NCBI RefSeq assembly: GCF_002954245.1
Contig: NZ_PPTG01000029.1
Coordinates: 124,001-188,000 of the forward strand
Source of the DNA: Cryobacterium aureum
GTDB taxonomy: Bacteria; Actinomycetota; Actinomycetes; Actinomycetales; Microbacteriaceae
Direction of reading: 5' to 3'
Length of the DNA stretch: 64,000 bases
Part shown: piece by piece, positions 35,802 to 43,217 of the stretch
Numbering within the stretch: position 1 is the stretch's first letter
Layout: the number at the start of each line of letters is the position of its first letter
The notes under the pieces: generated by a model
The model's database searches: none
Seen by the model: the letters and a program-made list of their open reading frames with translations, nothing else
What the model was told of the DNA's origin: nothing
Translations under genes and position numbers: made by a program

Positions 35802-36725
35802 TCAGCGCAGCTGCGGAACGACCTCGGCTGCTAGAAACTCGAGGTGCTCGAGATCGGACAGGTCCATGATCTGCAGGTAGACGCACTCGACGCCGGAGTC
35901 GGCGAGCGCGCCGAGCCGGTCAACGATCTCGGAGGCCGTACCGGCCAAGCCGTGCTCACGCAGTTCTGCCGGTTCGCGGCCCACGGCAGCGGCCCGGCGG
36001 ACGAACTCGGCCTCGTCCCGGCCACCGACGGCGATCAGCGCGGCCGAATAGGTCAGCTCATCCGGGTCTCGGTCGATGGCCTCACAGGCCGCCCGCACGC
36101 CGTCGAACTTGGCCGCTATTTCAGCGAACTCGGGAAAGGGCAGGTTGAACTCGGTCGCGAATCGGGCGGCGAGTTTCGGGGTGCGCTTGGCGCCGCCGCC
36201 ACCGACGATCACTGGCACCCGCGACTGCACCGGCTTCGGCAGCGCCGGCGAATTGACGAGCGTGTAGTGCTCGCCGGCAAAGTCGAAGCGGCCCCCGACC
36301 GGGCTGTTCCAGAGCCCGGTGATGACTTCGAGCTGCTCCTCGAGCATGCCGAACCGCTTGGCCGGGAACGGGATGCCGTAGGCGAGGTGCTCCTGCTCGA
36401 ACCAGCCGGTGCCGAGCCCGAGTTCCACCCGGCCGCCCGACATCTGGTCGACCTGGGCCACCTGAATCGCGAGAATGCCCGGCGGCCGGTAGGTCACCGA
36501 GGAGACCAGTGTGCCCATACGGATGCGCTTCGTCTCGCGCGCCAGCCCGGCCAGGGTGGTCCAGGCATCCGTCGGGCCGGGCAGGCCGTCGCCGTCGCCC
36601 ATGACCTGGTAGTGGTCGCTGCGGAAGAAGGCGTCGAAGCCGAGCCGCTCGGTGGTCTGCGCGACGGCCAGGATGTCGTCGTAGCTGGCACCCTGCTGGG
36701 GTTCGGTGAAAATGCGAAATCTCAT
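35802..36725 (-). CDS. LLM-class, F420-dependent-type oxidoreductase
   Basis: 307 residues of the luciferase-like monooxygenase fold. Features are FRIFTEPQQGASYDDILAVA at the start, FFRSDHYQVMG, GTLVSSVTYRPPGILA and the family core GGRVELGLGTGWFEQEH. VIVGGGGAKRTPKLAARFA is the cofactor phosphate loop. In actinobacteria such proteins commonly use F420. ATG 36725 is chosen because AAGGAG lies 7 nt upstream. It begins 11 nt after the DNA methyltransferase stop on the same strand, so the two probably share a transcript. Substrate unknown. Confidence 0.88.
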   Translation of the reverse strand: MRFRIFTEPQQGASYDDILAVAQTTERLGFDAFFRSDHYQVMGDGDGLPGPTDAWTTLAGLARETKRIRMGTLVSSVTYRPPGILAIQVAQVDQMSGGRVELGLGTGWFEQEHLAYGIPFPAKRFGMLEEQLEVITGLWNSPVGGRFDFAGEHYTLVNSPALPKPVQSRVPVIVGGGGAKRTPKLAARFATEFNLPFPEFAEIAAKFDGVRAACEAIDRDPDELTYSAALIAVGGRDEAEFVRRAAAVGREPAELREHGLAGTASEIVDRLGALADSGVECVYLQIMDLSDLEHLEFLAAEVVPQLR

Positions 36726-36735
36726 GGGTTCTCCT

Positions 36736-37611
36736 TTATAGAAAGTCGATGTCGGGCACCGGCTTGAACCGCGCACGCATCACGGCGAGCGCCTCGGGGT
36801 TCTGGTCGATGAGCACGAATCGGCGGCCGAGGGCGGCGGCGACCGCGCCGGTGGTGCCGCTGCCGGCGAAGAAGTCGAGCACCCAGTCGCCCTCGCGGCT
36901 CGACGCCTGGATGATGCGGCGCAGAATCCCGATCGGTTTCTGGGTGGGGTAGCCGGTTTTCTCCTTGCCGGTGGGCGAGACGATCGTGTGCCACCAGACA
37001 TCCGTCGGCAGTTTTCCCTTGGCGACTTTTTCTGGCGTGACCAGCCCGGGAGCCATGTACGGCTCACGGTCGACGGTAGTGGAGTCGAAGTAGTACCGGG
37101 CCGGATTTTTCACGTAGACCAGAATTGTGTCGTGCTTGGTGGGCCACTTGTTCTTGGATTTCGCGCCGTAGTCGTAGGCCCAGATGAGCTCGTTGAGAAA
37201 ACACTCCCGGCCAAACAGGGCGTCGAGCAGCACCTTGGCGTAGTGCGCCTCGCGGTAGTCGAGGTGCAGGTAGAGCGTGCCGTCGTCGGCGAGCACGCGC
37301 CAGGCCTCGATCAGGCGCGGCTCCAGAAAGGCCCAATAATCTTCGAACTGGTCGTCGTAGCCGAGCAGGTCACCCTTGATGCGCTCGTAGCGCTGCCCCT
37401 TGAATCCGGTGATCGTTCCGACCGCGTGCGAGCCGTCAGTTGCAACCGAACGCACCGAGGTCGTGGTCTGCCGCTTCTGCGACCGGCCGGTGTTGAACGG
37501 GGGGTCGAGGTAGATCAGGGTGAATGCGCCATCCGGCAGGCCGGTCAGCACCTCGAGGTTGTCGGCGTGGATAACACGGCTCGGGCTGGTCAGGGTCCAC
37601 TCGCTTGGCAT
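36736..37611 (-). CDS. Orphan DNA methyltransferase (N4-cytosine/N6-adenine, beta-type motif order)
   Basis: 291 residues. Catalytic motif IV comes first, LIYLDPPFNTGRSQKRQTT (DPPF, residue ~35), then a variable target region, then motif I at the C-terminus, DWVLDFFAGSGTTGAVAAAL (AdoMet site). This IV-TRD-I order is that of beta-class enzymes such as CcrM and HinfI methylases. No restriction endonuclease or specificity gene is nearby, so it is a solitary methylase. The recognition sequence cannot be read. It lies upstream of the LLM gene in a likely two-gene transcript. Confidence 0.88.
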   Translation of the reverse strand: MPSEWTLTSPSRVIHADNLEVLTGLPDGAFTLIYLDPPFNTGRSQKRQTTTSVRSVATDGSHAVGTITGFKGQRYERIKGDLLGYDDQFEDYWAFLEPRLIEAWRVLADDGTLYLHLDYREAHYAKVLLDALFGRECFLNELIWAYDYGAKSKNKWPTKHDTILVYVKNPARYYFDSTTVDREPYMAPGLVTPEKVAKGKLPTDVWWHTIVSPTGKEKTGYPTQKPIGILRRIIQASSREGDWVLDFFAGSGTTGAVAAALGRRFVLIDQNPEALAVMRARFKPVPDIDFL

Positions 37612-37660
37612 TTGTCCATTCTTTCAGCCTGCGCGCCGCCTCTCGGCATAGTCTGTCGGG

Positions 37661-37999
37661 ATGACTGCTGAATCGATCACCATCCACTCGCAGGATCTGG
37701 CGGAAGCCGGCACTCTCGAGGTGCGCCACGACCCCGAGCAGAGCCGCTACACCGTGTTGCTCGATGACGAAACCGTCGGCGTCGCCGACTACATCACCAC
37801 AACCGCCGCGGTGCATTTCACCCACACCGAGGTGAATCCGGCCAAGCGTACCCACGGTTTGGCGAGCATTCTGGTCGAACAGGCCCTCGACGATGTGCGC
37901 GTGCGCACCGACCTGGCCGTCGTGCCGGACTGCTCCTATGTGGCGCACTGGATCGACACCCACGCCGAGTACCAGGATCTGCTGACGCGGGGACGGTAA
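37661..37999 (+). CDS. Small GNAT-family N-acetyltransferase (YjdJ-like)
   Basis: 112 residues, the short Gcn5-related type with an all-in-one domain. VRHDPEQSRYTVLLDDETVG opens the fold. TEVNPAKRTHGLASILVEQA is the acetyl-CoA loop and helix, and VVPDCSYVAHWIDTHAEYQD is the conserved end. Family members are of unknown substrate. It diverges from the methyltransferase gene and is followed by a hairpin with AGCGGATGC arms. Confidence 0.87.
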   Translation: MTAESITIHSQDLAEAGTLEVRHDPEQSRYTVLLDDETVGVADYITTTAAVHFTHTEVNPAKRTHGLASILVEQALDDVRVRTDLAVVPDCSYVAHWIDTHAEYQDLLTRGR

Positions 38000-38003
38000 C
38001 CCG

Positions 38004-38036
38004 AGCGGATGCGGCGGCCCGCCGCGGGCATCCGCT
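38004..38036. terminator. Hairpin with AGCGGATGC arms after the GNAT gene
   Basis: AGCGGATGC (38004-38012) and GCATCCGCT (38028-38036) form a perfect 9-bp stem, identical in its arms to the hairpin at 35713. It starts 5 nt after the GNAT stop codon and separates convergent genes. Confidence 0.6.
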
Positions 38037-38046
38037 GATCGCGGTT

Positions 38047-39099
38047 TTAGGGAACTCGGGTCAGCCACGCCTCTGTACTGAACTTGTTCGCGACCAGTTC
38101 GGTGGCCTTGGCATATTCCTCGGCGGTGACGTCACCCTCGGTGGCGCCGTAGAGGCCGGTGAAGGTCTCCTTCATGCGGTCGATGATCGCGGCGCGGCTC
38201 AGGCCGGTTTGGCTACGCAGGGGATCGACGCGCTTGGCCGCGCTGGTGATGCCCTTGTCGCTGAGTTTCTCGCGGCCGATGCGCAGCACCTGCACCATCT
38301 TTTCGCCGTCCATGTCGTAGCTCATGGTGACGTGGTGCAGTACGGCACCGCTGCCGAGGCGTTTCTGGGCGGCGCCACCGATCTTGCCGGCGGGGCTCGT
38401 GATGTCGTTGAGCGGCTGGTAGTGCGCGTCAATGCCGAGGGACTTGAGCGCGGCGATGACCCACTCGTCGAGAAAAGCGTAGGAGTCGGCGAAGCTCATG
38501 CCCTGTACGAGATCGGTCGGTGCGTAGATGGAATAGGTGATGACCGAGCCGGCCTCCATGAACATGGCGCCGCCGCCGCTGATGCGCCGCACCACGGTGA
38601 AGCCGTATTTAGCGGCGTTCTCCGGGTCGACCTCGTTCTTGAGCGACTGAAAACTGCCGATGACGACGGCCGGTTCGTTCCACTCCCAGATGCGCAGGGT
38701 GGGCTGCCGTCGTCCCTCGCCGACCTCGGTCGCGAGCACCTCGTCGAGGGCCATCTGCAGCACGGGCGCGACGGGCTTCTGCGAGTGGATGATCTGCCAG
38801 TCGTAGTCCCGCCAGGTGCTCGCCTGCGCGAGCGAACGGCGAATCGCCACGGCCACGGCCTCCGGCGAGAATCCGAGCAGAACGGCACCGCTAGGGAGCG
38901 CGCCGCGCACCGTAGCGGCGATCGTGGCCGCCGCACTGCCGGCGGGCAGGCCGGTCACCGCGGAGTTGATGTCTTCGAGGGCATCGTCGGGCTCGAGAAA
39001 GAAGTCCCCGGCCAGACGAAAGTTGGCAATGACATCGTCGACGACATCGAGATCTACGACGACTAGTTTGCCGCCCGGAACCTTATATTCACCATGCAT
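38047..39099 (-). CDS. Lipoate-protein ligase family protein with N-terminal accessory domain
   Basis: 350 residues. The first ~95 residues (MHGEYKVPGGKLVVVDLDVV ... GFSPEAVAVAIRRSL) correspond to the LplA accessory domain, here placed N-terminal. From ~105 the ligase domain follows, with MALDEVLATEVG, PAVVIGSFQSLKNEVDPENA, the lipoyl-AMP loop VVRRISGGGAMFMEAG, and SPAGKIGGAAQKR with the catalytic Lys. It attaches lipoate or octanoate to dehydrogenase E2 or GcvH subunits. The inverted domain order is a permuted form of E. coli LplA. Confidence 0.88.
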   Translation of the reverse strand: MHGEYKVPGGKLVVVDLDVVDDVIANFRLAGDFFLEPDDALEDINSAVTGLPAGSAAATIAATVRGALPSGAVLLGFSPEAVAVAIRRSLAQASTWRDYDWQIIHSQKPVAPVLQMALDEVLATEVGEGRRQPTLRIWEWNEPAVVIGSFQSLKNEVDPENAAKYGFTVVRRISGGGAMFMEAGSVITYSIYAPTDLVQGMSFADSYAFLDEWVIAALKSLGIDAHYQPLNDITSPAGKIGGAAQKRLGSGAVLHHVTMSYDMDGEKMVQVLRIGREKLSDKGITSAAKRVDPLRSQTGLSRAAIIDRMKETFTGLYGATEGDVTAEEYAKATELVANKFSTEAWLTRVP

Positions 39100-39108
39100 G
39101 GTTTCAGC

Positions 39109-39969
39109 CTACGGCGTGCCGCCCGGCGTTGGCGGCAGGCGCTCGTCGAGCCAAGCCACGAGGTCGCCGATGACCTCGGAGCGGTTGGTCTCGTTAAAGA
39201 CCTCGTGCCGTGCGCCCGCATACACGACCAAGCGCACGTCGCGCAGCCCGGAACGCTTGACGTAGGCGTTCACCAGTTTGAGGGCGCTGCGTTCGCCGCC
39301 GACGGTGTCGTCCCCGCCGACCAGCACGAGCATCGGCAGGTCGGTGGGCAGGTCGCGAGCTGGCCGTCCGAACAGTCGGGCGGCCTCGCGAAGGCCGAAC
39401 AGCTTCGCCAGCGGCGTCGCCGTGGTGAGCGGGTCGGCGACGAAAGCCGCAGCCACGGCCGGGTCACGGCTGAGCCACTCAACCCCGGTCGTGCCGAGCG
39501 TCTTGTGCTTGCGGTTCAGGTCACCGCCGTCGAGATAACCGGGCCAGCGATAGGCGGTGCCCGAGAGCACGATCGCGTCGTACTCGGCGGCGTGCTCGTT
39601 CACGATCATCTGCACCATGAACGATCCCCAGCTGTGCCCGAGCAGCACGAGCGGCAGTGTCGGGTTTTCCGAGCGGATGATTGTGCTCAACTGATGCACG
39701 CCGGCCACCGCCGCGCGCAGCCCGCCCGCGCCGAGCCGACCAAGCTTCGTATGGTCGCTGCCGTGCTGGGCGAGGCCGGTCTGGCCGTGGCCGAGATGAT
39801 CGTCGGCGTAGACCGCGTACCCGGCCCGGTTGAGATCCGCGGCGAGCGCGGCGTAGCGCTGGGCGTGTTCACCGACGCCGTGGGCGAGCTGGATGACGGC
39901 ACGCGGGGCGGCGACCGGCCAGACGTAATAGGTAATGAGCCGGCCGTGGGCATCCGTATATGTGGGCAC
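39109..39969 (-). CDS. Alpha/beta hydrolase, lysophospholipase/monoacylglycerol-lipase-like
   Basis: About 286 residues from GTG 39969. The oxyanion region is IQLAHGVGEHAQRYAALAAD, and the nucleophile elbow is LVLLGHSWGSFMVQMIV (GHSWG). The acid is in MLVLVGGDDTVGG, and the His is probably in YAGARHEVFNETNR. This pattern (HGxGEH, GHSxG, RHE) is that of the serine-aminopeptidase-type S33 / monoglyceride lipase branch. No signal peptide. It lies 9 nt from lplA on the same strand. Confidence 0.9.
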   Translation of the reverse strand: MPTYTDAHGRLITYYVWPVAAPRAVIQLAHGVGEHAQRYAALAADLNRAGYAVYADDHLGHGQTGLAQHGSDHTKLGRLGAGGLRAAVAGVHQLSTIIRSENPTLPLVLLGHSWGSFMVQMIVNEHAAEYDAIVLSGTAYRWPGYLDGGDLNRKHKTLGTTGVEWLSRDPAVAAAFVADPLTTATPLAKLFGLREAARLFGRPARDLPTDLPMLVLVGGDDTVGGERSALKLVNAYVKRSGLRDVRLVVYAGARHEVFNETNRSEVIGDLVAWLDERLPPTPGGTP

Positions 39970-40017
39970 GAGGCCAGTCTGCCCTGTTGCGGGGCAGAGA
40001 GCGCTAGGCAATGTACT

Positions 40018-40036
40018 TAGCAAGGCTAATTTGCTA
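40018..40036 (+). promoter_or_regulatory. Candidate MarR operator overlapping its promoter
   Basis: TAGCAA-N7-TTGCTA is a perfect 6-bp inverted repeat. A TATGCT box at 40035-40040 overlaps its right arm and lies 9 nt before the MarR ATG, so binding would block transcription. The transcript would be leaderless or nearly so. Confidence 0.5.
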
Positions 40037-40048
40037 TGCTAAGGATCT

Positions 40049-40570
40049 ATGGAATCGCGAACACACCCAAAAACTGCCGCCCTCGGCGTCATCAAGGCTC
40101 AACCACCGGTCAGCACACCGCAGCAGGCCGCAGCACCCCCCACAGCCGCACCCAACACCACCGAACTCAGCCACGAATTTCGCCTCGCCAACGGCCGCCT
40201 GGCCCGGCGACTGCGCCAGGAGAAGGCCGAGAACGAACTCGGCAGCGGCCAGTTCTCAGCGCTCGGAGTGCTCCACGTGCACGGACCGTTGACGCTGACC
40301 GAACTCAGCGAGTTCGAGCGCGTCACCCCGCCGTCGATGACCCGAACGGTGAAATGCCTCGTCGATGCCGGTCTCGTCGCCCGCACCGATTCCACCCTCG
40401 ACGGCCGCAAGATCGTGCTCACTACAACGGATGCCGCGAGCGAGATGATGACCGAAACGCGCAAGCGTCGAGATGCCTGGCTCGTACAACGAGTCGCCCA
40501 GCTCAGCCCGGAACAGCACCGCGTGCTCGCCGCCGCAACGCTGATCATGAAGGAGCTCGCCGACAGTTGA
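40049..40570 (+). CDS. MarR-family regulator, partner of the MFS exporter
   Basis: 173 residues with a ~40-residue Pro/Ala-rich N-terminal extension. The winged helix reads LTLTELSEFERVTPPSMTRT for the DNA-reading helices and DAGLVARTDSTLDGRKIVLT for the wing. Its stop codon overlaps the start of the MFS gene by 4 nt (TTGA). Regulator and exporter therefore form a coupled operon, probably self-repressed through the inverted repeat at 40018. A drug or toxic metabolite is the likely inducer. Confidence 0.9.
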   Translation: MESRTHPKTAALGVIKAQPPVSTPQQAAAPPTAAPNTTELSHEFRLANGRLARRLRQEKAENELGSGQFSALGVLHVHGPLTLTELSEFERVTPPSMTRTVKCLVDAGLVARTDSTLDGRKIVLTTTDAASEMMTETRKRRDAWLVQRVAQLSPEQHRVLAAATLIMKELADS

Positions 40571-42018
40571 GTGCCATGTTTCGCTCGCTGAGCGTCGTCA
40601 ATTACCGCATCTGGTTCGCCGGGGCTTTGGTGTCGAACATCGGCACCTGGATGCAGCGCACCGCCCAGGACTGGATCGTGCTGACCGAGCTCACGAACTA
40701 CGACGCGACCGCGGTCGGCATCACCATGGCGCTGCAGCTGGGCCCGCAGTTGGTACTCATGCCGTGGTCTGGACTCATTGCCGACCGCTTCAACCGGCGC
40801 AAGCTGCTTATCCTCACCCAGACCCTGATGGGTCTGTTGGCCCTCGGCCTCGGCATTCTGACCGTGCTCGAGGTGGCCCAGCTCTGGCACGTCTACCTGT
40901 TCGCGCTCGGCCTCGGCGTCGTGGCCGCGATCGACGCACCCGCCCGCCAGGCCTTCGTCTCTGAGCTCGTCGTTGAAGACAATCTCTCCAACGCGGTCGC
41001 CCTCAACTCCGCCTCCTTCCACGGCGCGCGCCTGATCGGCCCGGCCGCCGCCGGCCTGCTCACGGTCGCCGTCGGTGCCGGGTGGGTGTTCCTGATCAAC
41101 GCGGTCACCTTCGCCGCGACCGTCTTTGCCATGACCCTGCTGCGCACGCACCTGTTGCGCCGTCAGCCGAGGGCCTCGCGTGAGCGCGGGCAGCTCCTGG
41201 CGGGCTTCCGCTATGTGCGCGGTCGCTCCGACATCATCGTCGTCATGATCGCGGTCTTTCTGATCGGCACCTTCGGCCTCAACTTCGCCATTTTTACTTC
41301 CACGATGGCCACGATCGAGTTCGGCCGCGGAGCTGCGGAATTCGGCCTGCTCAGCTCCATCATGGCCATCGGCGCCGTCGTCGGCGCTCTGCTCGCCGCC
41401 CGCCGCAGCCGTGCCCGACTGCGGCTCATCGTGCTCGGCGCGGCTTTGTTCGGCCTGGCCTGCGGGCTGTCAGCGATCATGCCGACATATACCACTTTCG
41501 CCATATCTCTCACCCTGGTCGGACTGTCGTCGCTCACTCTCATGACCACCGCGAACGCCTACGTGCAGACGACGACCCGGCCGGAGATGCGCGGCCGCGT
41601 GATGGCGCTGTACATGGCCATCTTCGTCGGCGGCACTCCCCTCGGCGCGCCGCTCGTTGGCTGGGTAGCGGATGCCTTCGGCCCGCGTTGGGCGCTCGGC
41701 CTCGCCGCGATCTCGGGCTTGCTGGCTGCGGCCGTCGTGCTGTTCTGGATGGTGAGGTATCGCCGGTTACGGGTGCAGCTGCATCCGTTCACCGCACCGA
41801 GGGTGCGCGTGCTGCACGACGGCGACGGGCGCGATGTGCCGTTCGCCAAGCCGAGTCGCGGGGTCGGGACCGCCGTGCTCGAGCGCGAGGACGAGGAACC
41901 TGGCCCCGATCGCGCCGCGGACCCCGCTCTGAATCCGGATCGCGAAACTGCCGCCGAACGCAACCGCGAAACCGCCACCCGCGAGATCGCAATCGTCGAG
42001 GCCACCGCCCCGCGCTGA
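40567..42018 (+). CDS. Major facilitator superfamily exporter (DHA3/EntS-like)
   Basis: About 483 residues, twelve predicted helices. The start FRSLSVVNYRIWFAGALVSN, GTWMQRTAQDWIVLTEL and MPWSGLIADRFNRRKLL (loop 2-3 motif A) are typical of the EntS/DHA3 drug and siderophore exporters. The last ~80 residues are a hydrophilic tail rich in Arg and Glu with no known domain. TTG 40567 is preferred: it overlaps the MarR stop as TTGA and has AAGGAG 10 nt upstream. ATG 40576 is the alternative. Substrate unknown. Confidence 0.9.
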   Translation: MSAMFRSLSVVNYRIWFAGALVSNIGTWMQRTAQDWIVLTELTNYDATAVGITMALQLGPQLVLMPWSGLIADRFNRRKLLILTQTLMGLLALGLGILTVLEVAQLWHVYLFALGLGVVAAIDAPARQAFVSELVVEDNLSNAVALNSASFHGARLIGPAAAGLLTVAVGAGWVFLINAVTFAATVFAMTLLRTHLLRRQPRASRERGQLLAGFRYVRGRSDIIVVMIAVFLIGTFGLNFAIFTSTMATIEFGRGAAEFGLLSSIMAIGAVVGALLAARRSRARLRLIVLGAALFGLACGLSAIMPTYTTFAISLTLVGLSSLTLMTTANAYVQTTTRPEMRGRVMALYMAIFVGGTPLGAPLVGWVADAFGPRWALGLAAISGLLAAAVVLFWMVRYRRLRVQLHPFTAPRVRVLHDGDGRDVPFAKPSRGVGTAVLEREDEEPGPDRAADPALNPDRETAAERNRETATREIAIVEATAPR

Positions 42019-42032
42019 GTTCGGGTGCTGAC

Positions 42033-42082
42033 TGGACAACTTCGAGGGGTGCGGCGCTGTCGACACCCCTCGAAGTTGTCCA
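42033..42082. terminator. Perfect 19-bp inverted repeat after the MFS gene
   Basis: TGGACAACTTCGAGGGGTG (42033-42051) and its exact complement (42064-42082) enclose a 12-nt loop. It starts 15 nt after the MFS stop codon. The stem is too long for a minimal terminator and has no T tail; it may be a repeat element serving as one. Confidence 0.55.
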
Positions 42083-42146
42083 CTGAGGGCCAGCGCGGGA
42101 CGAGCTAGGGTCGAAGGGCAGACTCTCTTCGAACACCAGGCAGGCC

Positions 42147-42179
42147 ATGACCACTCTCACCACCCGACCACGCGCATGA
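42147..42179 (+). CDS. Ten-codon upstream ORF coupled to the EamA gene
   Basis: ATG 42147 opens a 10-residue ORF (MTTLTTRPRA) that stops at TGA 42177-42179, overlapping the exporter's ATG at 42176. The exporter start has no Shine-Dalgarno sequence, while the short ORF is preceded by AGGCAGG. Translational coupling through this leader is a plausible way to start the main gene. Confidence 0.4.
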   Translation: MTTLTTRPRA

Positions 42180-43093
42180 AGGCCACCATGGCGCTCGTTG
42201 TCGCCACCCTGCTCTGGGCCGGCAACTACATCGTCGGCGGTATCGCCGTGCAAACCCTCTCCCCCGTTGAGCTCACCTGGCTGCGCTGGCTGCTCGCCTG
42301 CCTTCCGCTGCTGATTCTCGCGCAGGTGGTCGAGCACCCGAACTGGGCCTCGGTGCTTCGCCACTGGCCCCGATTGCTGCTGCTCGCAGCCCTTGGCGTC
42401 GGCGGCTACAACCTGCTGCTCTACACCGCCTTGCAGTACACGACGCCGCAGTCCGCGTCGCTCATCAACGCCGCGAATCCGGCCGTGATGGTGGTGCTGG
42501 CGGCGGTGCTGCTGCGCGAACGCATTGGCTGGCGGGGTATCGCCGGGCTGGCGCTGGGACTGGTGGGAGTGGTGCTGATCATCACGAATGGTGCGGTCGC
42601 ATCTGTTTTCACTCGCACGCCCAATGCTGGCGACCTGCTCATGGTGGGCGCGATCGTGGTCTGGAGCCTCTATACGATCGTCGGCCGCGGGCTGCCGGTG
42701 CCGCCGATCACGGCCACGGCTGTGCAGGGCACGTTGGTGGCCGTGCTGCTCGCGCCGGTCGCACTGCTCGGCGGGGTGCGCTGGCCAGCGGATGCCGCCA
42801 TCGGCTGGGCCGTGATCTTCATCGCGATTTTTCCCTCGATCGGCTCCTACGTGCTGTGGAATGCTGCTCTGAAGAGCGTTCAGCCGGGCCGGGCTGGCCT
42901 GTTTCTGAACCTGATCACGGTGTTCACGGTGATCATCGCCGTCGTGCTCGGCGCCCAGTTGACCACGCCGCAGCTCGTCGGCGGCGTGATCGTGTTCGCC
43001 GGTGTTGCGCTGAGCACGCTTCGGCCGGCGGGCCAGCTGGCGCCCCAGCCGGCGCTCGATCCGGCCCGACCCGACCCGGTGCGCGAGCGCTAA
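42176..43093 (+). CDS. EamA/DMT-family metabolite exporter
   Basis: 305 residues, ten predicted membrane helices as two EamA repeats. The N-terminal MALVVATLLWAGNYIVGGIA and the loop SPVELTWLRWLLACLPLLIL are typical. The second repeat starts near 145 (GDLLMVGAIVVWSLYTIVGR) and includes SYVLWNAALKSVQPGRAGLF, the strongly conserved end of the family. Substrate is a small metabolite or amino acid, unknown. A 72-bp near-palindrome starts 3 nt after the stop codon. Confidence 0.9.
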   Translation: MKATMALVVATLLWAGNYIVGGIAVQTLSPVELTWLRWLLACLPLLILAQVVEHPNWASVLRHWPRLLLLAALGVGGYNLLLYTALQYTTPQSASLINAANPAVMVVLAAVLLRERIGWRGIAGLALGLVGVVLIITNGAVASVFTRTPNAGDLLMVGAIVVWSLYTIVGRGLPVPPITATAVQGTLVAVLLAPVALLGGVRWPADAAIGWAVIFIAIFPSIGSYVLWNAALKSVQPGRAGLFLNLITVFTVIIAVVLGAQLTTPQLVGGVIVFAGVALSTLRPAGQLAPQPALDPARPDPVRER

Positions 43094-43095
43094 CC

Positions 43096-43167
43096 GGACG
43101 GGGCCCGGGCCCGGGTCACGGGCCCAGTTTATAAACTGGGCCCGTGGACGGGGCCCGGGCCCCGTCC
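43096..43167. repeat. 72-bp near-palindromic dispersed repeat, copy A
   Basis: The two 36-nt halves are reverse complements with three mismatches, centred on CCCAGTTTA/TAAACTGGG. The outer arms begin GGACGGGGCCCGGGCCC. A second copy lies at 63317-63388 with the same core. It lies between two same-strand genes and could stop the EamA transcript. Confidence 0.85.
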
Positions 43168-43217
43168 AATAACCGACGCGAATCTTGGGCGCAGAGCAGG
43201 CGAAGTAGGCTCGGGGG

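Noticed and set aside
40036..42018. 660-residue version of the MFS transporter starting at 40036
   Set aside because: The first ~177 codons lie over the MarR gene in another frame and are Arg/Pro-rich; the family start is at TTG 40567 or ATG 40576.
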